From positions 1-15,234 of the forward strand of contig JAQXJQ010000189.1 of NCBI GenBank assembly GCA_029009035.1: DNA of 15,234 bases, given 5' to 3'. Source of the DNA: Oscillospiraceae bacterium (lineage in GTDB: Bacteria; Bacillota; Clostridia; Oscillospirales; Oscillospiraceae). The notes below the pieces were generated by a model. It was not told the DNA's origin. It made no database searches and saw only the letters and a list, made by a program, of their open reading frames with translations. The position numbers and the translations under genes were made by a program. Positions within the stretch are counted from its first letter, which is position 1. Every line of letters starts with the position of its first letter. Of the stretch, positions 1-7,217 are shown one piece after another.

Positions 1-4
1 AAGA

Positions 5-11
5 GAAGGAG
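5..11 (+). promoter_or_regulatory. Ribosome binding site of the MFS transporter gene
   Basis: GAAGGAG lies 10 bases before the ATG at 22. The match to the anti-Shine-Dalgarno sequence is good and the spacing slightly long. The promoter lies outside the window. Confidence 0.7.
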
Positions 12-21
12 TCAACGCGTT

Positions 22-1323
22 ATGAACAAGTCCGAAACCAAAAAGAGCGTGAACAACTTCGGCCGTAAGGGCTGGGCCGTTGTGTTCTATGTTCTGCTGA
101 TCTACCTGTTCACCTGTGTTACCAACGACACCCTTAACGTGACCACGGGTTTCTTCGGCAACTTCCTGCAGGTCGACCCCAATAGCCTGCTGCCCTTTGC
201 CGCCGTGGGTGGCTTTGTGGGCGTGATCCTTTCCCTGGTCGCCGGCATCGTCATTGCCAAGAAGAATGTCAAGGTGCCTACCGCGGTGCTGTTCACCGTG
301 CTGGGCCTGCTGTTCGCCTTCAACGGCCAGGCTAAGAATGTTGGCATGTTCGCCATTGCCACCATTCTGACCACCGCCGTTTCCCAGACCCTGAACCTGG
401 TCTGCACCCAGCAGATCATGAGCAACTGGTTCCCCAAGAAGAAGGGCATCGCTCTGGGCTGGGCCACCATGGGTATGCCCATCTGCTCCGCTGTGATGGT
501 GGCTGTCTTCGAGGGCCTGTTCCATGTGGACATCTCCGCCCCCTACTGGCTGATGTTCGCCATCTGCGTCATTCTGGCTATCGTCACCGGCGTGTGGTTC
601 AAGAACTACCCCGAGGAGGCCGGCGCTTATCCCGACAACGAGCCTGTCGATCCCGAGGAGCAGAAGAAGACCCTGGAGTTCCTGGCCAACTACAAGAGCC
701 CCTGGACTGTGGGCAAGCTGCTGAAGGCCAAGGAGTTCTGGATGCTGGTCTTCATCTTCGGCTTCATGTTCATGGGTCTGGTTGCCACCGTGGCTCAGCT
801 GATCCCCCGTATCAACTCCCTGCTGCCCACTCCCAACAACCAGATGGGCATTATGTGGCTGACCATCGCCTCTATCATCGGTATCCCCGGCTCCTTCGCC
901 TGGGGCTTCATTGACCAGAAGATCGGCACCGGCAAGACCAACCGCATTTTCTGCGTCTGCTGGACCGTCACCATGGTCCTGTCCTTCATCGGTATGCAGC
1001 TGCGCAGCCTGCCCCTGACCATCGTCACCGTGGTGCTCTACGCCCTGCTGAACGGTGGCCTGGGCAACATGATGCCCTCCATGTTCATCTCTATCTTCGG
1101 CCGCTATGACTTCGCTCAGGCCAATAAGGTGGGTATGCCCCTGATCATCTGCCTGCGCTCCCTCACTCTGATCATCATGCCCATCATCCTCGCCGCCGCC
1201 GGCGCCGATCAGGCCATGGGCTACCGCAATGTGTTCGTGCTCATCAGCGTCCTGTCTGTCATCGCTACCATCCTGGCTTTCCTGCTCAAGGACAAGACCA
1301 TTGGTACTGTGAAGGCCGACTGA
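22..1323 (+). CDS. MFS transporter, OFA (oxalate/formate antiporter-like) family
   Basis: Predicted inner-membrane carrier of 433 residues with about twelve hydrophobic segments, the normal length for the Major Facilitator Superfamily. A central hydrophilic loop (about residues 195-230, rich in Glu, Pro and Lys) separates the two six-helix halves. The cytoplasmic motif NWFPKKKGIALGWATMG (about residues 134-150) is typical of the OFA group, whose best known member is the oxalate:formate antiporter OxlT. The substrate is probably a small carboxylate, but it cannot be read from the sequence. Arginine codons seen are only CGT/CGC, lysine is almost always AAG, and glycine is GGC/GGT, unlike the CGG- and GGG-rich neighbours; this suggests very high expression. 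The gene stands alone and ends at a strong terminator. The family call is firm; the substrate is unknown. Confidence 0.88.
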   Translation: MNKSETKKSVNNFGRKGWAVVFYVLLIYLFTCVTNDTLNVTTGFFGNFLQVDPNSLLPFAAVGGFVGVILSLVAGIVIAKKNVKVPTAVLFTVLGLLFAFNGQAKNVGMFAIATILTTAVSQTLNLVCTQQIMSNWFPKKKGIALGWATMGMPICSAVMVAVFEGLFHVDISAPYWLMFAICVILAIVTGVWFKNYPEEAGAYPDNEPVDPEEQKKTLEFLANYKSPWTVGKLLKAKEFWMLVFIFGFMFMGLVATVAQLIPRINSLLPTPNNQMGIMWLTIASIIGIPGSFAWGFIDQKIGTGKTNRIFCVCWTVTMVLSFIGMQLRSLPLTIVTVVLYALLNGGLGNMMPSMFISIFGRYDFAQANKVGMPLIICLRSLTLIIMPIILAAAGADQAMGYRNVFVLISVLSVIATILAFLLKDKTIGTVKAD

Positions 1324-1343
1324 GCCGATCGCTTCATATAAGT

Positions 1344-1386
1344 AACCGGAGCTCACGCAAACGCGTGAGCTCCGGTTTTTCTTTTT
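1344..1386 (+). terminator. Intrinsic terminator after the MFS gene
   Basis: A perfect 15-bp stem (1344-1358 with 1363-1377) with loop AAAC is followed by TTTCTTTTTC. It starts 20 bases after the transporter stop. The minus-strand radical SAM gene ends at 1394, so the same hairpin may also stop transcription from that side, although the minus-strand tail (TTACTTATAT) is less U-rich. Confidence 0.93.
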
Positions 1387-1393
1387 CAGAAGG

Positions 1394-2500
1394 TCATATG
1401 CCAAGCAGCTTTCGGGTCTCGGTCAAAAGGGAAGGCAGGATCTCATCCAGAAGACGGCTGTACCAACAGGTATCGCCCTCGAAGTAGACCTGATCGCGCA
1501 TTCTCCGGCATCCGCCCCGGCAGGAGCTCACATAGCGGCAGGCTTTGCACCGGGGGTCGGGAGAGGCGCAGGAGGACTGGGAGAGGAACGGCTGACCGCG
1601 CTGTCGAAGCGCAGGGACGGAGTCGTCGGCAATACATCCCAGCCGGTACCGGTCCAGTACATAGAAGTCGCAGGGGTACACCGAACCGTCCCCCTCCACC
1701 ACATGCTGGAGGGAGCATTGGCCGTTGATGCCGCAGGCGGAGGGGACGCCCCGCAGATAGAAGCTTACCAGATCGTCAAACAGGCGGATGCTGATGTACC
1801 GTCCCTGCTTCAGAGCCTTCAGCCAGAGGGGGAAGAGCTTGGCATAAAACCCACAGAACCGTTGGGCAGTCAACGCCCAGGGGGAGGGGGAGGCGCAGTC
1901 CAGCTCATCGAGACACGGGATCAGCTGAACGAAAGAGATGTTCTCCTTACAGAGAAAGTTCCAGAATTCCTGAGGGTGGCGGGCGAGGTTTCCGGTGAGC
2001 ACGGTGAGCACATTGTACTCGGTGTTGTGCTTCTCCAGCAGAGCCTTGGCCGCCATGATCCTGCGGAAGGTGGGCTGCAGATTGGCATCCACACGGTTCC
2101 GGTCATGGAAGGATGCGGGACCGTCAAGAGAGAGTCCCACCAGCACATGATGACGGGTGAATATCTCGCACCACTCATCGTCCAGCACAAGGCCGTTGGT
2201 CTGGAAGGCGTAGTTGACCTTCACGCCGGGGGGGATCAGCTCTGACGCCATGTCAAAGAAGTCCCGGAAGAACTGTTTGCCCGCCAGGGTAGGCTCACCG
2301 CCCTGAAAGGCGAAGGTGGCTTCGTCTCCGGCGGAGAGCTGTTCCGCAGCCCGGCGGATCAGCTCCTGGGCTGTTTCCCGGGACATCATGCCGTAGTTGG
2401 GGGTCTCCCGGCGGTTCATGACATCGCTGTAGAAGCAGTAGCGGCAGCGCATATTGCAGCTTCCGGAAGCGGGTTTGATGAGGGCGTAGAAATGGCTCAT
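1394..2500 (-). CDS. Radical SAM/SPASM enzyme, anaerobic sulfatase-maturase (anSME) type
   Basis: A 368-residue S-adenosylmethionine radical enzyme. The N-terminal motif C15-x3-C19-x2-C22 binds the catalytic [4Fe-4S] cluster, and FQGGEP (about residues 64-69) is the SAM-contacting GGEP motif. The C-terminal SPASM region has the anSME pattern: CGINGQC, then GDGSVYPCDFYVLDRY, then CKACRYVSSCRGGCRR, giving ligands for two auxiliary clusters. In the CDFYVL segment the Asp after Cys corresponds to the anSME catalytic base. Known members oxidise a Cys or Ser of sulfatases to formylglycine without oxygen. No sulfatase is nearby, so the client may be elsewhere or may be a different peptide. The ATG at 2500 has GGGAGG 8-9 bases upstream. 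It lies 81 bp downstream of the glucokinase on the same strand, with no terminator between, so co-transcription is likely. Confidence 0.87.
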   Translation of the reverse strand: MSHFYALIKPASGSCNMRCRYCFYSDVMNRRETPNYGMMSRETAQELIRRAAEQLSAGDEATFAFQGGEPTLAGKQFFRDFFDMASELIPPGVKVNYAFQTNGLVLDDEWCEIFTRHHVLVGLSLDGPASFHDRNRVDANLQPTFRRIMAAKALLEKHNTEYNVLTVLTGNLARHPQEFWNFLCKENISFVQLIPCLDELDCASPSPWALTAQRFCGFYAKLFPLWLKALKQGRYISIRLFDDLVSFYLRGVPSACGINGQCSLQHVVEGDGSVYPCDFYVLDRYRLGCIADDSVPALRQRGQPFLSQSSCASPDPRCKACRYVSSCRGGCRRMRDQVYFEGDTCWYSRLLDEILPSLLTETRKLLGI

Positions 2501-2581
2501 GCTGTGGCCTCCCGGCGGTCAAACGCCTGTTGTGATCGTATTTGCCGGAGGGGTATCCGACAGAAGCTTTGTAAAGCCGAA

Positions 2582-3523
2582 TTACTTGCCCAGTGCCAGC
2601 TTGGCGGCACCGCAGATGCCGGCATCGTTGCCCAGAGAGGCCAGAGCAAACTCGGTGATTTCGGAGGGGGGGAAGGCGTACTTGACAAAGGCCTTTCTCA
2701 CAAGGTCAATGATGTAGCTGCCGGCCTTGGAGACGCCGCCGCCCAGCACGAAAACCTCGGGGTCGCAGACGCAGGACACGGAGGCCAGAGCGCGGCCCAG
2801 AGCGTCGCCAAAGACTTCGGCGGCATGGCAGGAGAGGGGATCTCCGGCCTTTGCCGCGTCCAGAACATCCTTGGCGGTCACGGTCTCCAGCTCGCGCAGG
2901 GGGGAGGGGGTGTCGGTCTCGGCCAGAAGGCGCTTGGCGGTGTTGGCGATGCCGGTGGCGGAGGCAAACTGCTCCAGACAGCCGCGTTTACCGCAGCCGC
3001 AGGCGGTGGGAGCGTCCTCATAGATCTTCATGTGGCCCAGCTCGCCGCCGCAGCCGTGGAAGCCGGAGAGCAGCTTGCCGCCCAGAATGATGCCGCCGCC
3101 TACGCCGGTACCCAGCGTGACGAACACCACATTCTCAAAGCCCTTGCCGCCGCCCAGCCACATCTCGCCCAGAGCGGCCGCGTTGGCGTCGTTGACCACC
3201 TTCACAGGCAGACCGCACAGCGCGCTCAGCTTTTCGGCAATGTTGCCGCCCCAGCCGTTCAGGTTGACACAGGGCTTTACCACGCTGTCATCCAGCACAG
3301 CGCCGGGAACGCCGATGCCGGCGCCGGTCACATCGGAGAGAGAAATGCCGCGCTGCCGCAGCTTCTCGCTCATGGAAGCGGAGATATCGGGCAGGATGTG
3401 CTCGCCGCCGTTTTCGGTGCGGGTGGGGATCTCCCACTTGTCAAGAAGCTCTCCGTCTGTGCTGAACAGGCCCAGCTTGACGGTGGTGCCGCCAAGGTCG
3501 ATGCCGAATACATACTTTGTCAT
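2582..3523 (-). CDS. glcK: ROK-family glucokinase
   Basis: A 313-residue cytoplasmic sugar kinase, expected to phosphorylate glucose with ATP. Visible motifs: the phosphate-binding FGIDLGGTTVKLGLF near the start; VVNDANAAALGE with the catalytic Asp; GTGVGGGIILGG; GELGHMKI; and the ROK zinc motif CGCGKRGCLEQ. The glucokinase subgroup is favoured over NagC-type repressors because there is no N-terminal helix-turn-helix and the protein starts directly at the kinase fold. The reading frame stays open far upstream, but the true start is the ATG at 3523. It is preceded by AGGTGG at 7-base spacing and by a near-consensus promoter, and the upstream part is only antisense to alaX. Mannose or other hexoses remain possible substrates. 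Confidence 0.9.
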   Translation of the reverse strand: MTKYVFGIDLGGTTVKLGLFSTDGELLDKWEIPTRTENGGEHILPDISASMSEKLRQRGISLSDVTGAGIGVPGAVLDDSVVKPCVNLNGWGGNIAEKLSALCGLPVKVVNDANAAALGEMWLGGGKGFENVVFVTLGTGVGGGIILGGKLLSGFHGCGGELGHMKIYEDAPTACGCGKRGCLEQFASATGIANTAKRLLAETDTPSPLRELETVTAKDVLDAAKAGDPLSCHAAEVFGDALGRALASVSCVCDPEVFVLGGGVSKAGSYIIDLVRKAFVKYAFPPSEITEFALASLGNDAGICGAAKLALGK

Positions 3524-3577
3524 AGTTACCACCTCATAGTAAGTAAAATCAGAATTTGCATTTAGGTATATGAGAAA

Positions 3578-3606
3578 AGGATAGCTTACAATCTCCGCTT
3601 TGTCAA
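3578..3606 (-). promoter_or_regulatory. Sigma-A promoter for the glucokinase-radical SAM unit
   Basis: Minus strand: -35 TTGACA (3606-3601), 17-bp spacer, -10 TATCCT (3583-3578). Transcription would start near 3571, leaving a leader of about 48 bases. It is divergent from, and does not overlap, the alaX promoter 50 bp away. Confidence 0.75.
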
Positions 3607-3655
3607 GGCTGCTCCGGGGCTGTGGCGGACCTATGGGATCATCGGGCCGGGAGCG

Positions 3656-3684
3656 TTGAAAGCGCCGGGAAAATGTGGTACTAT
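3656..3684 (+). promoter_or_regulatory. Sigma-A promoter for the alanyl-tRNA editing gene
   Basis: -35 TTGAAA (3656-3661), 17-bp spacer, -10 TACTAT (3679-3684). The predicted transcript starts near 3691. This excludes the upstream in-frame TTG at 3656, which is part of the -35 box, and makes the ATG at 3692 very unlikely. The translation start is therefore the TTG at 3764. Confidence 0.72.
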
Positions 3685-3750
3685 CTGGGGTATGAGGCGT
3701 ACGGGCTTCCGTGGTATGACCTGTTTGAGAAAGAGCTTTGAAGGACTGTG

Positions 3751-3759
3751 GGGAGGAAG
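3751..3759 (+). promoter_or_regulatory. Ribosome binding site that fixes the TTG start of alaX
   Basis: GGGAGGAAG ends 4 bases before the TTG at 3764 (core GGAGG about 7 bases away). No comparable site precedes the alternative in-frame starts at 3656 or 3692. Confidence 0.75.
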
Positions 3760-3763
3760 AACA

Positions 3764-4912
3764 TTGGAGACAGAAAAGCTGTATTATGAAGACCCCTTTC
3801 GGCGGGAATTCTCCGCACGGGTGATCTCCTGCCGGGCGGACAAGGGCGGTTTTGCCGTGGTGCTGGATCGCACTGCTTTTTATCCCGAAGGGGGCGGACA
3901 GGGTGCGGATCACGGTACCCTGGGCGGAGCCGCTGTGCTGGATGTCCATGAGAAAGACGGCGTGATCGTCCACCTGTGCGACCGCGAGCTGCCGGTGGGT
4001 GAGCCGGTGGAAGGACGCCTTGATTGGAACAGACGCTTCGACCATATGCAGCAGCACAGCGGCGAGCATATCTGCTCCGGACTGATCTGCGCACGGTGGC
4101 ACTGTGACAATGTGGGGTTCCACATGGGGGCGGACACGGTGACCATTGACTTCAATGCCGACATCTCCTGGCAGGAGCTGCTGGAGATCGAAGCGGAGGC
4201 CAATGCCTATATTTACGAGGATCACCCGGTCGACATCCGGACCTGCCGGGGAGCGGAGCTGGATACGGTGGAATACCGCAGCAAGAAGGCGCTGGAGGGT
4301 GATGTGCGCATCGTCAGCTTTGACGGCGCGGATTGCTGCGCCTGCTGCGGCACCCATGTGGCGCGCAGCGGACAGGTGGGGCTGGTGAAGTTCCTCTCCT
4401 GCCAGAAATTCCGGGAGGGCGTGCGCATTGAGATGCTGGCGGGGGAGCGCGCCCTGCGCTATCTGTCCGGGGTGTACGAAGCGGCCCGTGGGGTGGGGCA
4501 GAAGCTCTCGGTCAAACCCGGCGAGATCCTCGCTGCGGTGGAAAAGCAGGCGGAGGAACTCTCTGCGGCAAAAAACCGGGCGTCGGAGCTGGAAGGCGAG
4601 GTATTCGCGGCGGAGGCCAGGGCCCTGGCGGGTCAGAGTGATGTTCTGCTGTTCAAGCCCGCCATGCAGGGCGGTAGCCTGCGCCGCCTGGCAGACGCCG
4701 TGGCGGGGGTGTGCGGCGGGCTGACCGCTGTGTTTTCCGGGGGTGGGGAGAACTATTCCTACGCCCTCATCCACGCCGGAGGAGAGGATATCTCCCAACG
4801 GGTCAGGACCATGAACGAGGCCCTGAACGGCAGAGGCGGCGGAAGAAACGGCTTTGCCCAGGGGAGCGTCCGGGCTGCCCGGGAGGAGATCGAAGCGTTT
4901 TTCAAAGGGTAA
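3764..4912 (+). CDS. Stand-alone alanyl-tRNA editing protein (AlaX-L type) with DHHA1 domain
   Basis: A cytoplasmic trans-editing hydrolase of 382 residues. The family removes Ser (or Gly) wrongly attached to tRNA-Ala. The N-terminal part matches the AlaRS second additional domain (RTAFYPEGGGQGADHGTL). The zinc site is QHSGEH (HxxxH) in the first half and CCGTH (CxxxH) further on. A helical linker (about residues 235-290) leads to a C-terminal DHHA1 domain ending in the glycine-rich GRGGGRNGFAQGS. There is no aminoacylation domain, so this is the long AlaX form rather than a truncated AlaRS. The start is a TTG with an ideal ribosome binding site. The gene is transcribed alone, divergent from the glucokinase, and ends one base before an inverted repeat that may terminate it. 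Confidence 0.9.
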   Translation: METEKLYYEDPFRREFSARVISCRADKGGFAVVLDRTAFYPEGGGQGADHGTLGGAAVLDVHEKDGVIVHLCDRELPVGEPVEGRLDWNRRFDHMQQHSGEHICSGLICARWHCDNVGFHMGADTVTIDFNADISWQELLEIEAEANAYIYEDHPVDIRTCRGAELDTVEYRSKKALEGDVRIVSFDGADCCACCGTHVARSGQVGLVKFLSCQKFREGVRIEMLAGERALRYLSGVYEAARGVGQKLSVKPGEILAAVEKQAEELSAAKNRASELEGEVFAAEARALAGQSDVLLFKPAMQGGSLRRLADAVAGVCGGLTAVFSGGGENYSYALIHAGGEDISQRVRTMNEALNGRGGGRNGFAQGSVRAAREEIEAFFKG

Positions 4913-4913
4913 C

Positions 4914-5062
4914 AAAAGGGCCTGTTGCAAGATGCGTTTTTTAGGCCGCTTTCTAAAATTGACCCAAAAAAAGAGTTGCGGAGAATTGCCGTTTTTGGCA
5001 GTTCTCCGCAACTTTTTTTCAAACAAACTTTTGAAACAATCTATTTTGCAACAGGCCCTTTT
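4914..5062. repeat. Nested inverted repeat, MITE-like element or bidirectional terminator
   Basis: Outer arms of 17 bp match perfectly: 4914-4930 and 5046-5062, containing GGGCCTGTTGCAA and its complement. Inside is a second hairpin, 4974-4990 with 4997-5013, 17 bp including one G-T pair, loop GTTTTT, flanked by A7 and T7. Further partial complementarity lies between the two stems, so the whole 149 bp could fold as one long hairpin. It is much more AT-rich than its surroundings and fills the gap between two convergent genes. The ends resemble the CTGTTGCAAA found at IS6/IS26-type termini (from memory). No clear target-site duplication and no transposase are visible. Confidence 0.7.
4974..5019. 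terminator. Inner hairpin with A- and T-tracts: bidirectional terminator
   Basis: A 17-bp stem with a 6-base loop has T7 after it on the plus strand and, through the A7 before it, a U7 on the minus strand. It can therefore end both alaX (plus) and the malic enzyme gene (minus). Confidence 0.85.
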
Positions 5063-5071
5063 TGAATTAGA

Positions 5072-6244
5072 TCAGACGTTTGCCACGCCGGTGCGGCGGG
5101 CGGCTTCGCCCACGGCCCGGGCAACGGCGGGAGCGACACGGGGGTCAAAGGCGGCGGGGATGATGTAGTCGGCGTTCAGTTCCTCGGGAGGGACCAGATC
5201 GGCCAGGGCGTAAGCGGCAGCCAGCTTCATCTCCTCGTTGATGTCGGAGGCACGGACATCCAGCGCACCGCGGAACACGCCGGGGAAGGCCAGCACATTG
5301 TTGATCTGGTTGGGGAAGTCGCTGCGCCCGGTGCCCACCACAGCGGCGCCGGCCTTGCGGGCCAGATCGGGCATGATCTCGGGCACAGGGTTGGCCATGG
5401 GGAAGACGATGGCGCCGTCGGCCATGGAGCGCACCATGTCCTCATCCACCAGATTGGCGGCGGACACGCCGATGAACACATCGGCGCCGGCCATCAGGTC
5501 CCGCAGGCTGCCCTTCTGCATCCGGCGGTTGGTGAGCTTGGCAATCTCTGCCTGAGCGGGGTTCATGTCGGGGTTGCCCTCATAGAGAGCGCCGAATTTG
5601 TCGACCAGGGTGATGTCGGTGAAACCATCGGAGAGAAGCAGGCGGCAGATGGCGATGGCGGCGGAGCCGGCGCCGGAGAACACCACCCGAACATCCTCCT
5701 TGCGCTTACCTACCACCCGGAGGGCGTTGACCAGAGCGCCCAGCACGATGATGGCGGTGCCGTGCTGATCGTCATGGAACACGGGAATGTCGCAGCGCTG
5801 CTTCAGCCGGCGCTCGATCTCAAAACAGCGTGGGGCGGAGATGTCCTCCAGATTGACGCCGCCGAAGGAACCGGCCAGCAGGGCCACGGTGTTCACAATG
5901 TCGTCCACATCCTTGGAGCGGATGCACAGCGGGACGGCGTTTACCCCGCCGAAGGCCTTGAAGAGTACGCATTTGCCCTCCATCACGGGCATACCGGCCT
6001 CCGGGCCGATGTCGCCCAGACCCAGCACGGCGGTGCCGTCGGTGACCACGGCCACGGTGTTCCAGCGGCCGGTGAGCTCAAAGCTCTTATTGATATCCTT
6101 TTGAATTTCCAGACAGGGCTGTGCCACGCCGGGGGTATAGGCCAGAGAGAGGGACTCCCGGTCCTTGACCTCCATCTTGGGGACGGTATCCAGCTTGCCC
6201 CGCCATTCATAGTGTTTTTTCAGGGACTCGGCAGCGTAATCCAT
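5072..6244 (-). CDS. NAD(P)-dependent malic enzyme
   Basis: A cytoplasmic 390-residue enzyme that oxidatively decarboxylates L-malate to pyruvate and CO2, using a divalent metal. The short bacterial form is complete. AYTPGVA (about residues 35-41) holds the catalytic Tyr, GKCVLFKAFGGVNAVPLC holds the catalytic Lys, FHDDQHGTA gives the metal-binding acidic residues, GAGSAAIA is the Rossmann dinucleotide site, and ANPVPEI follows. There is no C-terminal phosphotransacetylase-like domain, so it is not the long MaeB form. NAD versus NADP preference cannot be decided by eye. The ATG at 6244 is preceded by AAGGAGG at 9-base spacing. It is a single gene with its own promoter and leader, ending at the shared bidirectional terminator. 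Confidence 0.93.
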   Translation of the reverse strand: MDYAAESLKKHYEWRGKLDTVPKMEVKDRESLSLAYTPGVAQPCLEIQKDINKSFELTGRWNTVAVVTDGTAVLGLGDIGPEAGMPVMEGKCVLFKAFGGVNAVPLCIRSKDVDDIVNTVALLAGSFGGVNLEDISAPRCFEIERRLKQRCDIPVFHDDQHGTAIIVLGALVNALRVVGKRKEDVRVVFSGAGSAAIAICRLLLSDGFTDITLVDKFGALYEGNPDMNPAQAEIAKLTNRRMQKGSLRDLMAGADVFIGVSAANLVDEDMVRSMADGAIVFPMANPVPEIMPDLARKAGAAVVGTGRSDFPNQINNVLAFPGVFRGALDVRASDINEEMKLAAAYALADLVPPEELNADYIIPAAFDPRVAPAVARAVGEAARRTGVANV

Positions 6245-6265
6245 CAGAAGGTTCCTCCTTAAAAA

Positions 6266-6280
6266 GGCGATACTTTCGCC
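6266..6280 (-). promoter_or_regulatory. Small leader hairpin before the malic enzyme ribosome binding site
   Basis: Minus strand GGCGA-AAGTA-TCGCC (5-bp stem, 5-base loop) is followed directly by TTTTT and then the AAGGAGG ribosome binding site. It resembles a weak terminator or attenuator in the leader. The stem is short, so a regulatory role is only possible. Confidence 0.3.
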
Positions 6281-6295
6281 GGTTAAATCAGACTA

Positions 6296-6324
6296 AGTAT
6301 ATACCAGGAGAATCGGATTGACCA
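6296..6324 (-). promoter_or_regulatory. Candidate sigma-A promoter of the malic enzyme gene
   Basis: Minus strand: -35 TGGTCA (6324-6319, four of six consensus bases), 17-bp spacer, -10 TATACT (6301-6296). This is weaker than the other promoters in the window, which could indicate need for an activator. Confidence 0.5.
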
Positions 6325-6358
6325 GAAAAAATTGCCTTAATTTTTCACAAAAATAAGG

Positions 6359-6396
6359 AAGAACCCCCTGCCGGATTTATCGGGGCAGAGGGTCTT
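6359..6396 (-). terminator. Terminator of the glycosyltransferase-PHP operon
   Basis: A hairpin with arms AAGAACCCCCTGCC (6359-6372) and GGCAGAGGGTCTT (6384-6396) has one bulge and a G-T pair. It overlaps the stop codon of the PHP gene. The tail on the minus strand is moderately U-rich (CCTTATTTTTG). Confidence 0.65.
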
Positions 6397-7195
6397 GTGT
6401 TAAGAGCGGAGAGCAGATGAGGGCGCCTCCGGCGCAGCGGGCCAGCCGGGCGCAGCGGGTATAGGTCTCCCGATCCAGAAGCTCACGGGGGGCGTGGGCG
6501 TCCACGCCGATGATGAATTGGGCGCCGCATTCCACGCCCATGGAGATGAACTCCCGGCTGGGGTAGCACAGCTCGGAACGGCAGCCGGCCACATTGATCT
6601 CAATGGGAATTCCTTTCCCGGTGAGGAGCCTGGCCAGCGCGATCATATATCTACGGTAGACATCGGGGTCTGTGCCGGGATGGATGATGTCCGGGTGGGC
6701 CACATAGAGGAAGTCCTCCCGCTCCAGCGCCTCGGAGATGCGTTCCACATAGGTGCGAAGGGCCAATTCGCCGTCCGCCGCGGGGCGCATCACATGGCGC
6801 CAGCCGATCTCGCTGTCAAGAAAGTGCTGGGCCAGCAGAAGGTAGTCGATGGGATACTGCTTGACGGTCTCCAAAGTGGCGTCGAAGTATTCCGGGAAGA
6901 ATTCCATTTCCAGACCGCCGTAGATGGTGATATCCCGGGCATACTCCCGCTTCAGGGCCTCGACGCTGTCAAAGTATCCCTCCAGCTGGGCCATATCCAT
7001 GCGAATGGGGGAGATGTAATCCCCACCGAAGAGATAGGGGGCGTGGTCGGAAAAGCCAAGGATCTCAAAACCGGCTTCGATGGCGGCCTCCACATAGGCG
7101 CGGTCTTCGCCCTCGGCGTGCTTGCAGCGGGTGGTATGGCAATGGAAGTTGGCCTTTTTGTCAGCCAGCTGAGGCGTATTTCGGAAGGTGAGCAT
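6377..7195 (-). CDS. PHP-domain phosphatase, histidinol-phosphatase (HisJ) type
   Basis: A 272-residue metal-dependent phosphoesterase of the PHP superfamily. Metal-binding motifs are visible in order: H18-x-H20 and H26 in FHCHTTRCKHAEG, GFSDHAPY (H51), the Glu of YGGLEMEF, LLAQHF, VAHPDIIHPG, and GVDAHAPREL near the C-terminus. Length and layout match HisJ, which converts histidinol phosphate to histidinol. No other histidine gene is nearby, and the gene follows a glycosyltransferase, so a different phosphorylated substrate is possible. The frame is open further upstream (to 7342), but that part is antisense-like, Arg/Ser-rich and overlaps the glycosyltransferase. The ATG at 7195 has AAAGGAGG at 8-base spacing and gives the normal length. 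It starts 22 bp after the glycosyltransferase stop. Confidence 0.82.
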   Translation of the reverse strand: MLTFRNTPQLADKKANFHCHTTRCKHAEGEDRAYVEAAIEAGFEILGFSDHAPYLFGGDYISPIRMDMAQLEGYFDSVEALKREYARDITIYGGLEMEFFPEYFDATLETVKQYPIDYLLLAQHFLDSEIGWRHVMRPAADGELALRTYVERISEALEREDFLYVAHPDIIHPGTDPDVYRRYMIALARLLTGKGIPIEINVAGCRSELCYPSREFISMGVECGAQFIIGVDAHAPRELLDRETYTRCARLARCAGGALICSPLLTQDPLPR

Positions 7196-7217
7196 CCCTG
7201 TTGCCTCCTTTGTTCTG

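Noticed and set aside
2501..2581. A small peptide gene or terminator between the glucokinase and the radical SAM gene
   Set aside because: There is no credible start with a ribosome binding site and no stable hairpin with a U-tract.
2492..3565. A 357-codon plus-strand open frame
   Set aside because: It is antisense to the ROK kinase, with Ala/Gly/Gln-rich shadow composition and no recognisable domain.
3524..5026. A very long minus-strand open frame that would extend the glucokinase to over 800 residues
   Set aside because: It is antisense to alaX and crosses both divergent promoters. The kinase has a clear start, ribosome binding site and promoter at 3523, and the extra residues look like reverse-frame translation of GC-rich coding DNA.
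4931..5045. A transposase remnant inside the inverted repeat
   Set aside because: The interior is only 115 bp, AT-rich, dominated by the inner hairpin, and encodes nothing recognisable.
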